64,000 bases of DNA from Agriotes lineatus (lineage: Eukaryota; Arthropoda; Insecta; Coleoptera; Elateridae). How positions within the stretch are numbered: the stretch's first letter is position 1; every line of letters starts with the position of its first letter. The notes under the pieces were generated by a model. It had not been told where the DNA came from. It ran no database searches and worked only from the letters and a program-made list of their open reading frames with translations. A program made the translations under genes and the position numbers. The stretch covers positions 1 to 64,000 of the forward strand of contig CALNHX010002654.1 of NCBI GenBank assembly GCA_940337035.1, given 5' to 3'. This document shows positions 22,990 to 35,639 of the stretch, piece after piece.

Positions 22990-25900
22990 AAGTAAAATGT
23001 GTTAACAATGTTGCATACAGAGGAGTATCAATCGAGTAACTCGACGTTCGGGAGATCTTAAAACTAACCTTGGTCTTGGCCTAGTCGCAAAACCATAACT
23101 AGTAGCAACATGTGGACGCCATGTCACTTAGAGAGAAGTAATAGCAGTATCTAACTAGTAACTTGTAATGTGCGAGACCTTAAGACTAGTCTTGGTCCTG
23201 CTTTAATTTTCGATTCAATATCCAAGACCAAGATTGACCTTTGCGGTCAGTAAAACCAAGATTACTAGTCACAAGACCAAGACTACTACTAAAATGTGGA
23301 CGCAATGGCACCTACGGAAGAGTGGCAGTAGGAACTAGTAACTTGTTGGCGAAACCTTACAACTAGTCCTGGTCTTGTCTTGATTTCAGTACTAAACCCA
23401 AGACCAAGACTGACCCTTCGCGGTCAGCAAGACCATAATTGCTGGTCACAAAATCAAGTAACAGTATTAACTAGTCACTTGTGGTTCGTGAGACCTTATG
23501 ATTGATGTTGCTCCTGTCATAATTTTTAATTCAAGTTCTAAGGCCAAGACTGAAACTTTGCGGTCAGCAAGACCAAAATTACTAGTCACAAGGGCAAGAT
23601 TACTAGTAAAATTTCGAAGTAATGTCACTTAGAGAGAAGTGACAGTAGTAAGTAGTAACGTGTGGTTCGCAAAACCTTAAGACTCGTCTTGGCCTTTAGT
23701 TGATTTTCGATACAAAATCCACGATCAAGGCTGAAGCTTCGAGGCAAGAAAAAGTAGGAGGAATCAATAACTAGTAACTCGAGATTCGCGAGACACAAAG
23801 ATTAGTCTTGGTCTTGACTTGACTTTCGACAAGCGATCCAAAGTAGGACTGAACTTTCGCGGTTAGCAAAACCAAGATCGCTAGTCACAGGACCAAGACT
23901 ACTAGTAAAATTTAGACGCAATGCAATTTACCTAGGAGCAGCAGTAGTAATTAGTAATTCGTGGTTTGCAAAATCTTAATACTAGTCTTGGTCTTGTCTT
24001 GATATTCAAGACAAGCTGAATTTTTGCGATCAGAGCAATGTCAAGATTACTAGTTATAAGATCAAGACTACTTGTAAATTGTGGAAATAACGGCGCTGAT
24101 AGAGGAAGATCAGTAACTAGTAACTCGAGATTTGTGAGACCTGAAGACTAGTCTTGGTCTTGTCCTGATGTTCGAGATAAGATCCGCGATTAAGGTTGAA
24201 TCTTCGAGGTAAGAAAAAGCCCAAGTTAATTAGTCGCAAGACAAGACTACTAGTAAAATGTGGAAGCAATGGCACTTACAGAGAAGTAATAGTAGAATAG
24301 TAGAAACTAGTAACTTGTGGTTCGCTCGACATCAAGAGTGGTTTTGGTCTTTTCTTAATTTTCGAGGCAAAATCCACAATCAAGACTGAATCTTCAAGGT
24401 AATATTACTACTAACAAGACCAAGAGTTCTAGTGGAATTTAAAATGTGGATGCAATATCACCTACAGAGGAGTAGCAACAGTAACTAGCAATTCTTTGTT
24501 TGCGGAATCTTAAACTAGTCTTGGTTTCGTCCGTATTTTCGAGACAAAGTCACGATAAAGACCGAATATTTGAGATACGAAAAAAGTCAAGATTATTAGT
24601 CGCAAGACCAAGACTAGAAGTACAATGTGGAAGCAATGACATCTATAGAGAATTAACAGTAGTAACTAGTAACTTGTGGATCAAGAGACCTTAAGAGTAG
24701 TCTTGGTCTTGTCCTGATTTTCGATATAAGACCCATGACCAAGACTGACCTTTGCAGTCTACAGAACCAAGATTACTGGTCACAAGGAAGTAGTCTTAGT
24801 AGGATGTGGAAGCAATGCTACAGAGGAGTGAAAGTACTAACTAGTAACGTGTGATTCGCTAAACCTTAAGACTAGTATTGGTCTTGTCTTGATTTTTGAA
24901 CAAACCCCAAGACCAAAACTGAATCTTTGCGGTTAGCAAGACTAAGAATACTAGTCATAAGACCAAAGCTACCAGTAAAGTGTTGAAGCAATGGCAGCTA
25001 CAGACCAGTAGCAGTAGTAATTAGTAACTCGAAACCCAAGAACAAGACTAAACCTTCGCGGTCGGCAAGACCAAGCTTACTAGTCGCAACACCAAAACTA
25101 CCAGTAAATGAGGAAGTAATGGCACCTACAGAGAAGTATAAGTAGTAACTAGTCACTTGTGGTTCGCTAGACCTTAAGACTGGCAATGATCTTGTCTCGA
25201 TGTGCGATACTTGACTCAACACTAAGACTGATGAACTTTCGCGCTTAGCAAGACCAATATTATTAGTCATAAGACCAAGACTACTATTAAAATTTGGAAG
25301 GAATGGTATCTACAGAAAAGTAACAGTAGTAACTAGTGACTAGACCGTAAGACTGGCAATGATCTTCTCTCGATGTTCGATACAAGACCCAAAGACTGAT
25401 GAACCTTTGCGGTCAGCAAGAACAAGATTACTAGTCACAAGACCAAGACTATTAGTAAAATGTTGAAGCAATGGTACTTACAGAGAAGTATAAGTAGTAA
25501 CTAGTGACTTGTGGTTCGCTAGACCTAAAGACTAGTAATGATATTGTCTTGATTTTCGATATAAGCCCCAAGATTAAGTGTGATGAACCTTCGCAGTCAA
25601 CAAGACTAAGATTACTAGTCGCAATGCCAAAACTACTGGTAAAATTTGGAAGCAATACCATCTACAGAGGAGTAGCAGTAATAACTAGTAACTCGATATT
25701 TGCCAATCCTTAAGACTAATCTTGATCTTGTCTTCGATGTTCGAGAAAAGATCTAAGACTACGATTGCACCTTTGCGATCAGAAAAATGGCAATATTACT
25801 AGTCACAAAATCAAGATTACTATTAAAATGTGTAAACAGTGTAACCTATAGAGGAGTAACAGTAGTAACTATAGTAACTCGCGTTCAAGATTTTAAGATT

Positions 25901-26345
25901 GGTTTTAGTCTTGCTTTGATTTTCGATACAAGGGCCAAGATCAATTTTGAACTTTTGAAGTCATCCTATGATCAAGATTACTAGTCACAAGACTAATAAG
26001 AGTACTAGTTAAATGTGGAAACAATAATGTCGTCTATAGAGGAGTAACAGTAGTAACTAGTAAGTCGTGGTTCATGAGACTTTAAAACTAGTGTTGGTCT
26101 TGTCTTAATTTTGGGACATTCACGACCAAGACTAAACTTCGAGGTCAGATTAATATTCACAAGACTAACATTACTAGTAACATGTGGAAACAATGTCGGC
26201 TGTAGAGGAGTGACAGTTGTAACTAGTAACTTGTGGTTTGTGAAACCTTAAACTAGTATTGGTTCGGTTTTGATACTCGGGATCTAAGATGAGTACTGAA
26301 CCTTCGAGGTCAGAACAAGGTCAATATTACTAGCCATAACTTCAT
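22990..26345. repeat. ~183-bp satellite array, about 18-19 units
   Basis: The landmark AAAATGTGGAAGCAATG recurs at about 23108, 23291, 23608, 23907, 24076, 24255, 24441, 24622, 24801, 24977, 25106, 25289, 25457, 25641, 25825, 26011 and 26180. Spacings are mostly 168-187 bases. Units are diverged and some are partial. Each carries opposing ACCAAGACTACTAGT and ACTAGTCTTGGTCTTG words plus an AGTAGTAACTAGTAAC spacer. It is the same family as 16610-17342 and 20179-20400. Open frames inside are repeat artefacts. Confidence 0.9.
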
Positions 26346-26999
26346 AACTACTAGTCGCAATTCTAAGTTAATACCAAGTTTTTTAAATTATTTCTCTTTT
26401 TCTCCATTAACGCATAGAAACTTGTTTGAAGCACCATTGAACAACGCCGAAATGAAACTTACAAAAAAAGCAGCAAATCATAACGATACCAATATATTTA
26501 ACCATAATCGAAACTAAACAGCTTCAATTTCATAGAAGCATCGGGTTATTCTTGACAAATATGACATCAGGCATCACCTAACTACTGCAGTTTCTTGAAA
26601 GCCAAGTTATCGTTAAATTTACGATCGATGTAGTTTAGACTCAACGATACACTAAATTGGTAGAGTTGAGGTTGTAGGTACGTAAACATATGCGCATAAA
26701 AATTATATTAATCGTTCCAACTAAATTCACTTGAATTGTATTAGCTTAGCTGCGTTTTTATGAAGCAGTTCATAGGTTTACTAAATTTTATTCTGTAATG
26801 TACAGTTACAATAGTTAGCTAAGTCATAGGTATAGTCTTCTAAAACTAATAATTGAAATGTTACATAAGTCTAATTTTTATAAAAAAAAGTATATCTACT
26901 AGCTGCCGTCGCTTTACCACACGTGTCATAAATTTAACTCTCCCTTCTGGAATGTAGAATAATTAAATTACATTTCACACCATCACGAGATTAACGATG

Positions 27000-27430
27000 A
27001 GTTCTGCTTTGACACTGGAAAGAAAGTTCCTCATAACTCACATATTGAGGGCAACAATGAGCCTATTCGGCAGATGACTCGCTGCAGGCCATAGGTGTAG
27101 AGGAACATGTGTTGCCACAGAATTTTACGGCATTCGTCCAGTAAAAGCGTCAAAGGAGCGCAGTTTCGCCGTTCGAAGCGCAAAATCGTAAAAGGCAAGC
27201 CGCTGCATAGCTGTTCGTAAACAGAAGTAGAAACCGCTTAAGCACATCATGCGAGGAATACTAGATAAGAGCACAATAACAGTTTCTCCACGAAAGAGGA
27301 CACCTGTCCACAAGCCTTGAAGTGCCTGCATGGGCTGTGTGCAATTTAACCTTTGTTGCATTGTTGCTGCGGTCGTGAAAATACGAAAACGAATGGAAAT
27401 TTTCTCCATCTTTGTTAATATTAGCACGAG
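27000..27430. other. GC-richer island of unknown nature
   Basis: Complex sequence, less AT-rich than its flanks, with a 100-codon minus-strand frame (27427-27125) that has no recognised motif. It could be a conserved intronic element, an unrecognised transposon piece or a small exon. Not enough is visible to choose. Confidence 0.3.
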
Positions 27431-27659
27431 AACTAGATCTTCACTGGAGAGTAAAGGTTTTCTCTAAGAGGTTCAGCAAGTGCCGTAATTTAGGTGATCA
27501 GTCGTCCCAGATTTAGATAATATGTCTCCATATCGTAAACTAGCTGACTCGCAAACGTTGTTCTGCCCAAAAATAATTTGTCTATGAAACCCCGTTTCAC
27601 AACTATAAGGTTTTAATTTTATGTCATGTCCACCGTCTTGGACTTAAAAATAACTGCCA

Positions 27660-27990
27660 TTTTCGCAATCAACGTCCTAAAAAACCTCAATAACGATACC
27701 CATATCGATTTTAGGCTTATTTACCCCATTTAACCCCCTAAGGGGTTGATTTTCAAAAAATCACGAAATACTAGTTTCTTTATTTGTTTTTAGGAGCATT
27801 CCTACGAAGTTTTAAGTGGAAATGTCTATTTAATATTATTTTTCCATACAAAATTGGAACCCCCATTTTACCCCTTTAGGGGTTGAATTTCAAAATATCC
27901 TTCCTTATTCCTTATGTACATCATAAAGGGAACCTCTACAAAATTTCAGCTTTATAGGTCCAAGGGTTTGGGCTGGGGGTTGATGAGTGG
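27660..27990. repeat. Dispersed repeat with doubled CCCCTAAGGGGTTGA motif
   Basis: Two related blocks (27718-27755 and 27850-27895) have the form CCC.TTTAACCCC.TAAGGGGTTGAATTTCAAAA. They are followed by a segment like 'ACAAAATTTCAGCTTTATAGG'. This type is widespread in insect genomes as a transposon-derived repeat; the name of the family is not recalled with certainty. Confidence 0.5.
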
Positions 27991-28006
27991 GTAAGGACTC
28001 TTCTTT

Positions 28007-28598
28007 ATATGCAGTGTGTCCCAGGATTGATGTTACAAGAGGTGAGATGGACTAAAAAATTTTGAATTTTGTTTGTGGGATTAGGTCCTGCTTGGTCTGA
28101 AAAGAATTTTAAGAATATTTTTAGTTTAAAAAAAACAAGTTAGCCTGACAGTTAAGCAAAGACAATTTTCTTTTTAGGTAAACTACTCTTTCTGTTTATG
28201 ATACTGCAAAATTTTACCAAGAAAAGTTGTTCAGAATGATAAATTATGGCCCTATACAAAATTTCAGGAATATCTACCTACTTAAATTAAACCGTAAAAA
28301 TTGTATTTATTAAAATTGACGGTTTGATCTAAAGTAAGGTAGAACTTCCTGAAATTTTGTATAGGGCATAATTTTTCATTCTAAACAACTTTTTTCAGTA
28401 AAAGTTTGCCGTATTGTAAACAGAAAGGGTAGTTTACCTGAAAATAAAATAGTTTTCGCTTCACTGTCAAGGCCGACTTGTTTTTTAAAAACTGAAAATA
28501 TTCTTAAAATTTTCTTCAGACCAAGCAGGACCTAATCCCACAATCTTAAAATAAAATTCAAATTTTTTAGTCCATCTCACCTGGGACACACTGTATAT
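28007..28598. mobile_element. 592-bp foldback element with ~250-bp arms
   Basis: Termini ATATGCAGTGTGTCCCAG (28007-28024) and CTGGGACACACTGTATAT (28581-28598) are inverted with one mismatch. The inversion continues through the whole element: about 28030-28285 pairs with 28330-28580 at roughly 85% identity by eye. The CAGTGTGTCCC end resembles other CAGGGTGT-type ends at 57150 and 63950. The minus-strand frame 28485-28760 is not a gene. Confidence 0.8.
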
Positions 28599-29419
28599 AA
28601 GATTATACTCATTTTGTTTCAGTTTGACTTGTGTAGAAACAAGTAGGTAGAACAACAATTTTTCCAGAGCTGATGGTCGAATCAACACAGTTATATTTTG
28701 AACGTTATAAATTGTAAAATTTAACGTTTTGTAGAGAATTTTTAATAGAAAAAAATGCATGACATGTTCCGATCAGACAGAATATATTAGTTTCGCATAT
28801 GTTAGATAATTTGCACAAAAAAGTATTTATTTGAGCGGTTGCAAAATATTTTTAAAATATCATTCATTATAGTTTCTTGAACTCCCTGTTAGTTCATACT
28901 AGTTACTTATTAAAGTATGTCAAAAATTATTATGTCAAACCTGACATTAGATTTTTAAGTGACTTCTAGTTGCATTCATAAATCGGGAACTATTCCAGGC
29001 ATATTAGATACAAATTTTTTTTTATCATATATTCAATAATGAATAAAACCGAAATCTATTGCATCAACACTCAATTTGAGCTGCTTATTCACAAAAGTGT
29101 TGCTTTGTATGATTTGTGATGTAAAGTAGAGATTTTGCGTACAGTAATGAATGTACTGTGGCAACACTATTTAAATACAGGTATTAACTCTCTGACGTCA
29201 CTGACTTGTGACCAATATGGCCGTCGTTATGAAGTTGAGTACTGATCTTAGCTATGTGTTGATTGAAATTAGGAAGTATAATTGAGCTCTATTTAATAGA
29301 CGAGTCACTTAGTGCCTTCGTTAGTGTTTTGTGGTGTGCGTGTGAGTGATTCACCAGTATTGTACAGGGCATCTGCGCATTTCTGCACCTGTTGGCTAAC
29401 CGAAATATTAGTTACAAGT

Positions 29420-29800
29420 AAGCTTGAACGATTCGATTGATGAATATATTTTGATCGATTAATCGGATTAAATTGTGAATTGATTCAAATAGTGAATCGA
29501 TTGAAATTACGAATCTATTCAAAGCAGGAATCGACTTCAATTGTGAATGGTACAGAATAGAATCACGATTCGAATAGAGATGTAGAGTGAATCGATTCAT
29601 GAATTGATTCAAAACATGAACCGTGAATTAGGTCACGCCATTTTTATATTTAAGCTGCATAGTCATAGCTAATCATATTGAATATAAAACTACAATTTGT
29701 TTTTTAATGAATAAATGAATAAATAATAGTAGATACATTACCTATACGCGAGTGATATTTTTGGTTCAAATCACGAATCAATTCATCCATTCTGGGTTCA
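29420..29800. repeat. Degenerate GAATCGATTCA palindromic repeat
   Basis: Words such as GAATCGATTC, GAATTGATTCA and AATCGATTGA recur every 15-25 bases, giving a field of self-complementary units. The frame at 29412-29612 is an artefact. Confidence 0.7.
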
Positions 29801-30039
29801 ACCCAATTTCCATGACAGACACTTTGGCACTAACCACAAGCAAGAAATATCGTTTCCGCTATGTCAGATAGGTATTTTGCAAAGGTAAAAGTGCTAAACT
29901 ATTATGAATGAACTGATACATTTTCTAAAGTATCTATAATACGAATACATTTAAGGCGCAACCGGAAGCTCAGCAATTTAAAGAATGCAACAAAATTAGC
30001 GACAATTAAAATAATTTTATGGGGTTATAAAAATCCAAC

Positions 30040-30380
30040 TAACTTCCACTAAATGAAAGTTCACGGCAGTCCAACTGCAGTACCAATAAAACCGCCCAAA
30101 AAGTACCAGCTCGGTTGCATAAGACCTGACAAAAATGCAAAATGCTGTTGCAATAAATCATCTGCCGATTTGGATGTCCTGGACGTGCAAGCTTGCCTTG
30201 AAGCCTTGTAACGGTTTTGCATGTGGGCAAGTGTCGACACTATTCCTAATGTGTACCTTATATAACAGCCGGTAGCTCGATAAATTATGGCCCGATTTGT
30301 ACGCAAGAGCGAATCGAAAGCGGTTCTTCCTCTGCTGCGTTGCCTTAGATCTGGTTCGTCTGCAGAAATTGCCCAATGCT
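30040..30380. other. GC-richer island with overlapping minus-strand frames
   Basis: Three minus-strand frames of 63-81 codons overlap here. The longest (30306-30061) ends with a hydrophobic Trp/Gly-rich stretch, but no splice sites or known motif support it. It may be a decayed gene fragment or an intronic conserved element. Confidence 0.3.
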
Positions 30381-31235
30381 GATTTGCAAGTAGGCTCGAG
30401 ACCTTTAAGATTTTGTCAATTATTGAGAGAATGCTGGAAATAGGTATGTGTAGAATCCAGAGCTTATTTCGATATATGCACTTTCATACGCATTAGCCAA
30501 ATCGCTATAAATGTATTTTGCTGATATGGCATAGTTCAAGCTGTTATTTCTAATTTGGCAGATTAGTTTATCTAAATTCTACTATTCTGTAGAATTCACA
30601 TCTAAGCTACTAGTTCCGAGTGTTCTTAAGGTTGTTTTGTAATAGAATAAGAGGAAAAGTGCAAAGACACAACACTTACAATTGAATTTACCCGATTGTC
30701 TCTAATTATTTAAAAAACATCCAATGTCAAATCTATTTTCAGGTTTGAAGAAAATGATAATTTGATAGTTGGCATAATTTCATGTTTACATGTCGATAAT
30801 GATGCACGAGATCGACTAGTATGCACTGAAGGCCATTTTCTAGGCTGCACATAGACAATAACAGTGTTGAAATTTGAGGAAGTGATGAAAACGCGCATGG
30901 CCTCTAATAATTGCAGACAATACACGTCGCTTTTGTAATTTATTTTCGAGTAGCTCAAGAAGGAAACTCGAAGAAAAGATGCGGTGTTTTCGTTGAAAGC
31001 TATTAGTTACACAGCTTAATAATGTTAGATGTCATGCCACAGTGGTATGTCTAGCACTAAGTGGGCCCTGTATTAAACACTGTAAAGTGGGCCCTTGTAA
31101 TAAAAAAAAATAGTAGCAGGGTGAAATACACTTATATGGATGGTTGTATTATAACAAGTAAATAAGAAGACTAAGTAAAATGTTAATTTAAATGCAAAAT
31201 CAAAACGAAAAAAAAGATACAATACAAAAAATCAG

Positions 31236-32024
31236 GTAAAGGGCTTTATTCGGAACTTCTCTCGCAAATAAAAGTTTTAAAACTAATAATCTTGAAAATA
31301 ATAAAGGAAAACAAGAGTGGTCAAATTTTGCCCAAAATAGGTATCGTAAGGTTGCTAATAATACTGAAACATTAAACGGAAACGCAATTTAAACTTGCAT
31401 GATATTTGATTGCTATTTTTAGTCAGACGCGAGGCCGGAGATTCACATCGGTTTATACCACTCGGCTACCGCAGCTTACTTAATTCATTCGCTTATGGCT
31501 ACCTTATAAAGAACGCGCTAACTTTATCAATTCCCGAGTTAAAGAAAAAACAAACACTTTTTAATGTAAAAAATAAAAATAACTGAGGAATGGATAAAAG
31601 TAATAATTTGTACATAACTTAGGCTTTACTTTTGACGAAAATGGGATCCAACAGATACAGGCTAAAAGCTATAAAAGAGATAAAAACGGGCAACGATAAG
31701 GGTATTGTATATAACCTAGCCGCATCGCGCAGGTGCGAGGTATTCCTTCGTGACAGAATGAACCCAAGAGGCGGGTTGCGCGCCGGCTGCTACCAAGAGT
31801 TGAAATCGCTTTCCCATGCGCTGAAATCGCCCTGAATTCGAATTTCACCGCCTGCAGTGTTTTTATTTGAAAATTGATGTACTCGTAATTCGCATTACCT
31901 AGTATTTCCTTTTATTGTTTCAGTATTTTTAGGAACGTTAGGATATTTTTGTCGCCAGCCTTTTGCAAAATTTTTAGTGTCACAACTTCCACCTCCCAGA
32001 GAACTTCTGAGTAAAGCCCTTTAC
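31236..32024. mobile_element. TIR element, GTAAAGGGCTTTA termini, tRNA-like inner segment
   Basis: 31236-31263 and 31998-32024 are imperfect inverted repeats built on GTAAAGGGCTTTA.TC.GAA.TTCTC. On the minus strand near 31485-31440 is GCGGTAGCCGAGTGGTAT, an A-box-like tRNA sequence, suggesting an embedded SINE or tRNA remnant. A GC-rich piece at 31700-31855 has no recognised coding. No target duplication is clear. Confidence 0.5.
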
Positions 32025-32029
32025 GCTAC

Positions 32030-33075
32030 TGACAATTCGCTGTCAAATATTATGTATGCATTTAATAAGTTGATGCGAAGGTTGAAGTCGCCACTGCCAA
32101 TTAAATGTCAAATGTTACATATTCATTTGCTTCTATTGTTTTATTGACCAGTTGATGCTAAGGTTAGAATACCTATTGCCAGTTTACTGTCACATGTTAT
32201 GTATTGATTTATACGTAGATATTAAGTTTAGAAGCGCTAATGCTATTTTACTGTCAAATATTATGCATTCATTTGTTTCTACTCAAGAAGTTGATGTTAA
32301 GGTTAGAATCGACATTGCCAACTCACTGTAAAATATTATATATTCATTTGCTGCTGCACAAGTTGATACTGAGGATATAATTGGTACTGCCAGTTTATTG
32401 TCAAATGATATATATTCATTTGTTTCTACTTTACACGTTGATGTTACGGTCATAAGCGCTCCTGTCATTTTACTACTATTACGTATTCATTTGTTTTAGT
32501 TTACACGTTGATGTTAGAGTTAGAAGCGCTAATGCTATTTCACTGTTAAATATTATACATTCGTTTGTTTACTTAACAAGTTGATGTTAAGGTTAGAACC
32601 GACACTGCCAATTCAATGTTAAATATTATATATCGTTTTATTTAACAATTTTATGTTAATGTTAGAAGCGCTACTGTCAGTTTACTGTCAAAATATTATA
32701 TATTCATTGTCAAGTATTTGACAATCTGATACTAAGGTTAGAATCGCTACTGCCAGTTTCTGTCAAATGTTATATATTCATTTGTTTCTACTTAACAATT
32801 TGACGTTAAGGTTAGAATTCTACTGCCAATTCGCTGTCAAATAGTATGTATTGATTTTCTTCTATTTGACAAGTTGATACTACATATTCATTTGTTTTTG
32901 CTTATTCGTTGATGTTAAAGTTAGGAGCGTTACTGTCATTTTACTACCAAATATTACGTATGCATTTGATTCTACTTGACAAGTTGATGTTAGAGTTAGA
33001 AGCGCTAATGCTATTTCACTGTCAAATATGATACATTAATTTGTTTCTACTTAAGAAGTTGTTGTTGAGGTTTGA
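32030..33075. repeat. ~73-bp tandem array, about 14 units
   Basis: The unit is like TGTCAAATATTAT.TATTCATTTGTTTCTACTTAACAAGTTGATGTTAAGGTTAGAAGCGCTACTGCCA. Landmarks TGTCAAATATTAT occur near 32043, 32106, 32190, 32252, 32327, 32399, 32543, 32618, 32686, 32761, 32836 and 33020, mostly 62-84 bases apart. It is diverged and noncoding. Confidence 0.85.
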
Positions 33076-35639
33076 ATCGTCAAATATTTCTATTAGGGTC
33101 TTCCATCCAACGCCCTAAAGTTGATAAACGGTGCAGAAAACAGTAAATTATTCGAGGATTAGAAAAATTCCTCTAAGAACGATGAGCAAGTAAAATAAAG
33201 CAGTTGAAAATGCTAAGCCTAAAACTGCCAAACGAACTCCTAAATAGCATTCAAAATATTACTTAATTTGTTTTAATTTATCCGTCATGTTGTCTTTATT
33301 CTTTACGCGATATGAGGGTGGTTTTTCAAACATTCCTATTCTACTTTTTTATGTTCTATCCAAATCTGATATTAAAATTTCGAAAAATGCACATGTTCCT
33401 TATGAGATAGGAGATTGGTTCTTCAGACATCCTTTTTTTACTTTTCATGTTTTCTTCGAATTTAAATACAAAATTTAAATATTCCGAAAATGCAAACACA
33501 TCTGACAAACAAGCTTCAGATACGTCTCTGTTTTGCCGAGTTCCTGAAAATCGGTTTTATAGGCTTGAATGCTACTGCATTAAAACAATAATAATCTAAT
33601 ATGAAGGCAAAATAGATTAAAAAATAGCTAACTAGATGACAATTAACGTTGCGGACACGCGATAAATAAAAGTGACAGTTACGAGAGTAAATCAGAACAC
33701 GCATTAAGGCTCGTGGAGCAGTAATAACGAGAGAAAGAAAAAAATCTGACAAATATAAAAACTTCCAGCCAGAGAACTGTTGAAAATATAGAAAGTTACA
33801 GTCTGAATTTATTGCCAATGCTCGAAAAATAAAAGCATGGAGAAAGCTGTGATATAGTAAATCTGGAGAGGCAGAAACGAAAAAAAAAAAACGAGTGGCG
33901 ACGACGACTATAAACAAACAAAATCTTAACTGCTAAAATGATTAAAAATTCTAAGCGTGTACTAACTGGCAAAAATTATTAAAGATTCGAAAAGACATGG
34001 TTGAACAAATTAAGATTTTTTTAATGGCAAAATTAGTACAGTGATTAAAAAATTACCATTTTAATTGCTAAGATAAACGTTTATTTTCGAAACCCTTAAT
34101 GCACTTTGTTTCGACACAGTAATTAACCTTGCAAGCTGCAATAACAGTAATCTGGCGTTAGATCAGGAAATTAAGCACACTTTTGAATATACAAACACGA
34201 AGATTAGTTTTGCAACGTTCTCGGCGACAATCGGAATTTGCATCGATAGAACAATTTTCCCACTTTCCACCTATCGCAATGCGAATTAGCAAGTTAACAA
34301 ACTAAACAACAATAAACGAGCCATTGTGTGCAGCTGAAAGGCATCATTTATTTTCTCACGTGGAAAGAAGCGAACGCACCGTAATAATACACGTTGTTGA
34401 GTATTGTAACACAGCGATTGTACTCATTACGCTGAGGAATAAAAGGAATTTCGAGATTATCCGGAAGCTGTCAGCGCCAGCTGCAAGAAATTGAAAAAAT
34501 AATTACCAAATCTAGAGCTATTGCTTTTTTTTGTTGCGATTCTGGAGCAAGTAAAGGTTTTTGCCTCACATAGAATTTATTATTTTTTTATTGTTGAATT
34601 TAATAGTAAGTAGTCGAAACTACCAAAGAAGTACTTAAGAATTTAGATATCGCTTTGATTAAAAATTAGGTTAATCCCAAATACAGCTTATTATTAGATC
34701 CTTGATTGACAGGTGCAGAAAAGCGCGTCTCCGTGATTAGTTAATTACTAGCTGTTTAGCAATTGTTTGTTTCATGACCTGCTTATTTCATAGAAAAATG
34801 AGGCCTTTAATTATTTTATAGAGATTTTACTTGATCTTTTATGAATAATTATAAACAGAAGTTGTATTGCAAAATACAAATAAGTACAACTAAATGCTAG
34901 TTAAAATTGCGGTTTTTGTAGGACAGTCAATAAATCAAAATGGAAAGATTCGGGACAATTTTAGAACTTTGAGATTATTCATCTAACATTTTAATTAATT
35001 TGAAAATTATCCCCTTTATAATTAATCGTTTAAAAGTGTTATTGAAAGTTATTTTTAAAATATTTGTGAATTTTTAAACATTTAAAAAACAGTTATTATA
35101 AATTTGCAGTTTTTATGTTTAACAACCAGTTTTGTGTTCTTTAATAGAAGCGTGTTATTAGATATGTGTTCGGTCATAAACATCGAACTGATTTTGATTC
35201 CAGGATTGCTTGATGAATCATTGTTACCACAAGAAGTTGGAAATTTCGTTACCAGGTTTTCTGTGGTGCAGCTGCCTTTGCCAAACCAAAAGAACCATCT
35301 ATAAAAATATGGCAAGATTCTACAACAAGAAAGTGAATCAAAAACTCAGATGTAAATATTAATATTTTGAAAATTGTAGTGCAGTATCGTAGATAAGACA
35401 AAATACAAACGTTGAAATTAAAATGATATTGGACTGGGCATTTATAATGATGAGAAGATGGAATATGGAGCAGAAAAATAACAAAATAGCGACTAAGAAA
35501 AAAAAGAAGAGGCCCAGGATGCCCAAGAATGAGAGAGGCGGATGATATCACCTGTAATATGTGCAGCAGCAATGGTGTTACTACTGAACTTGAAACTATT
35601 GCCAGTCGTCTTCATTTATTTTGATTACATCACCTAAAC

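Noticed and set aside
24500..26193. Several 60-90-codon frames on both strands
   Set aside because: They fall within the ~183-bp satellite and repeat in related form from unit to unit.
31440..31490. tRNA gene
   Set aside because: Only an A-box-like segment is present; no B box at the right distance and no cloverleaf, so a SINE remnant is more likely.
32030..33075. CRISPR-like array
   Set aside because: Units are diverged along their full length without constant repeats and unique spacers, and the genome is eukaryotic.
33516..33917. 133-codon minus-strand frame
   Set aside because: Hydrophobic, Phe-rich translation of AT-rich DNA with a poly-A run; no domain or splice signal.
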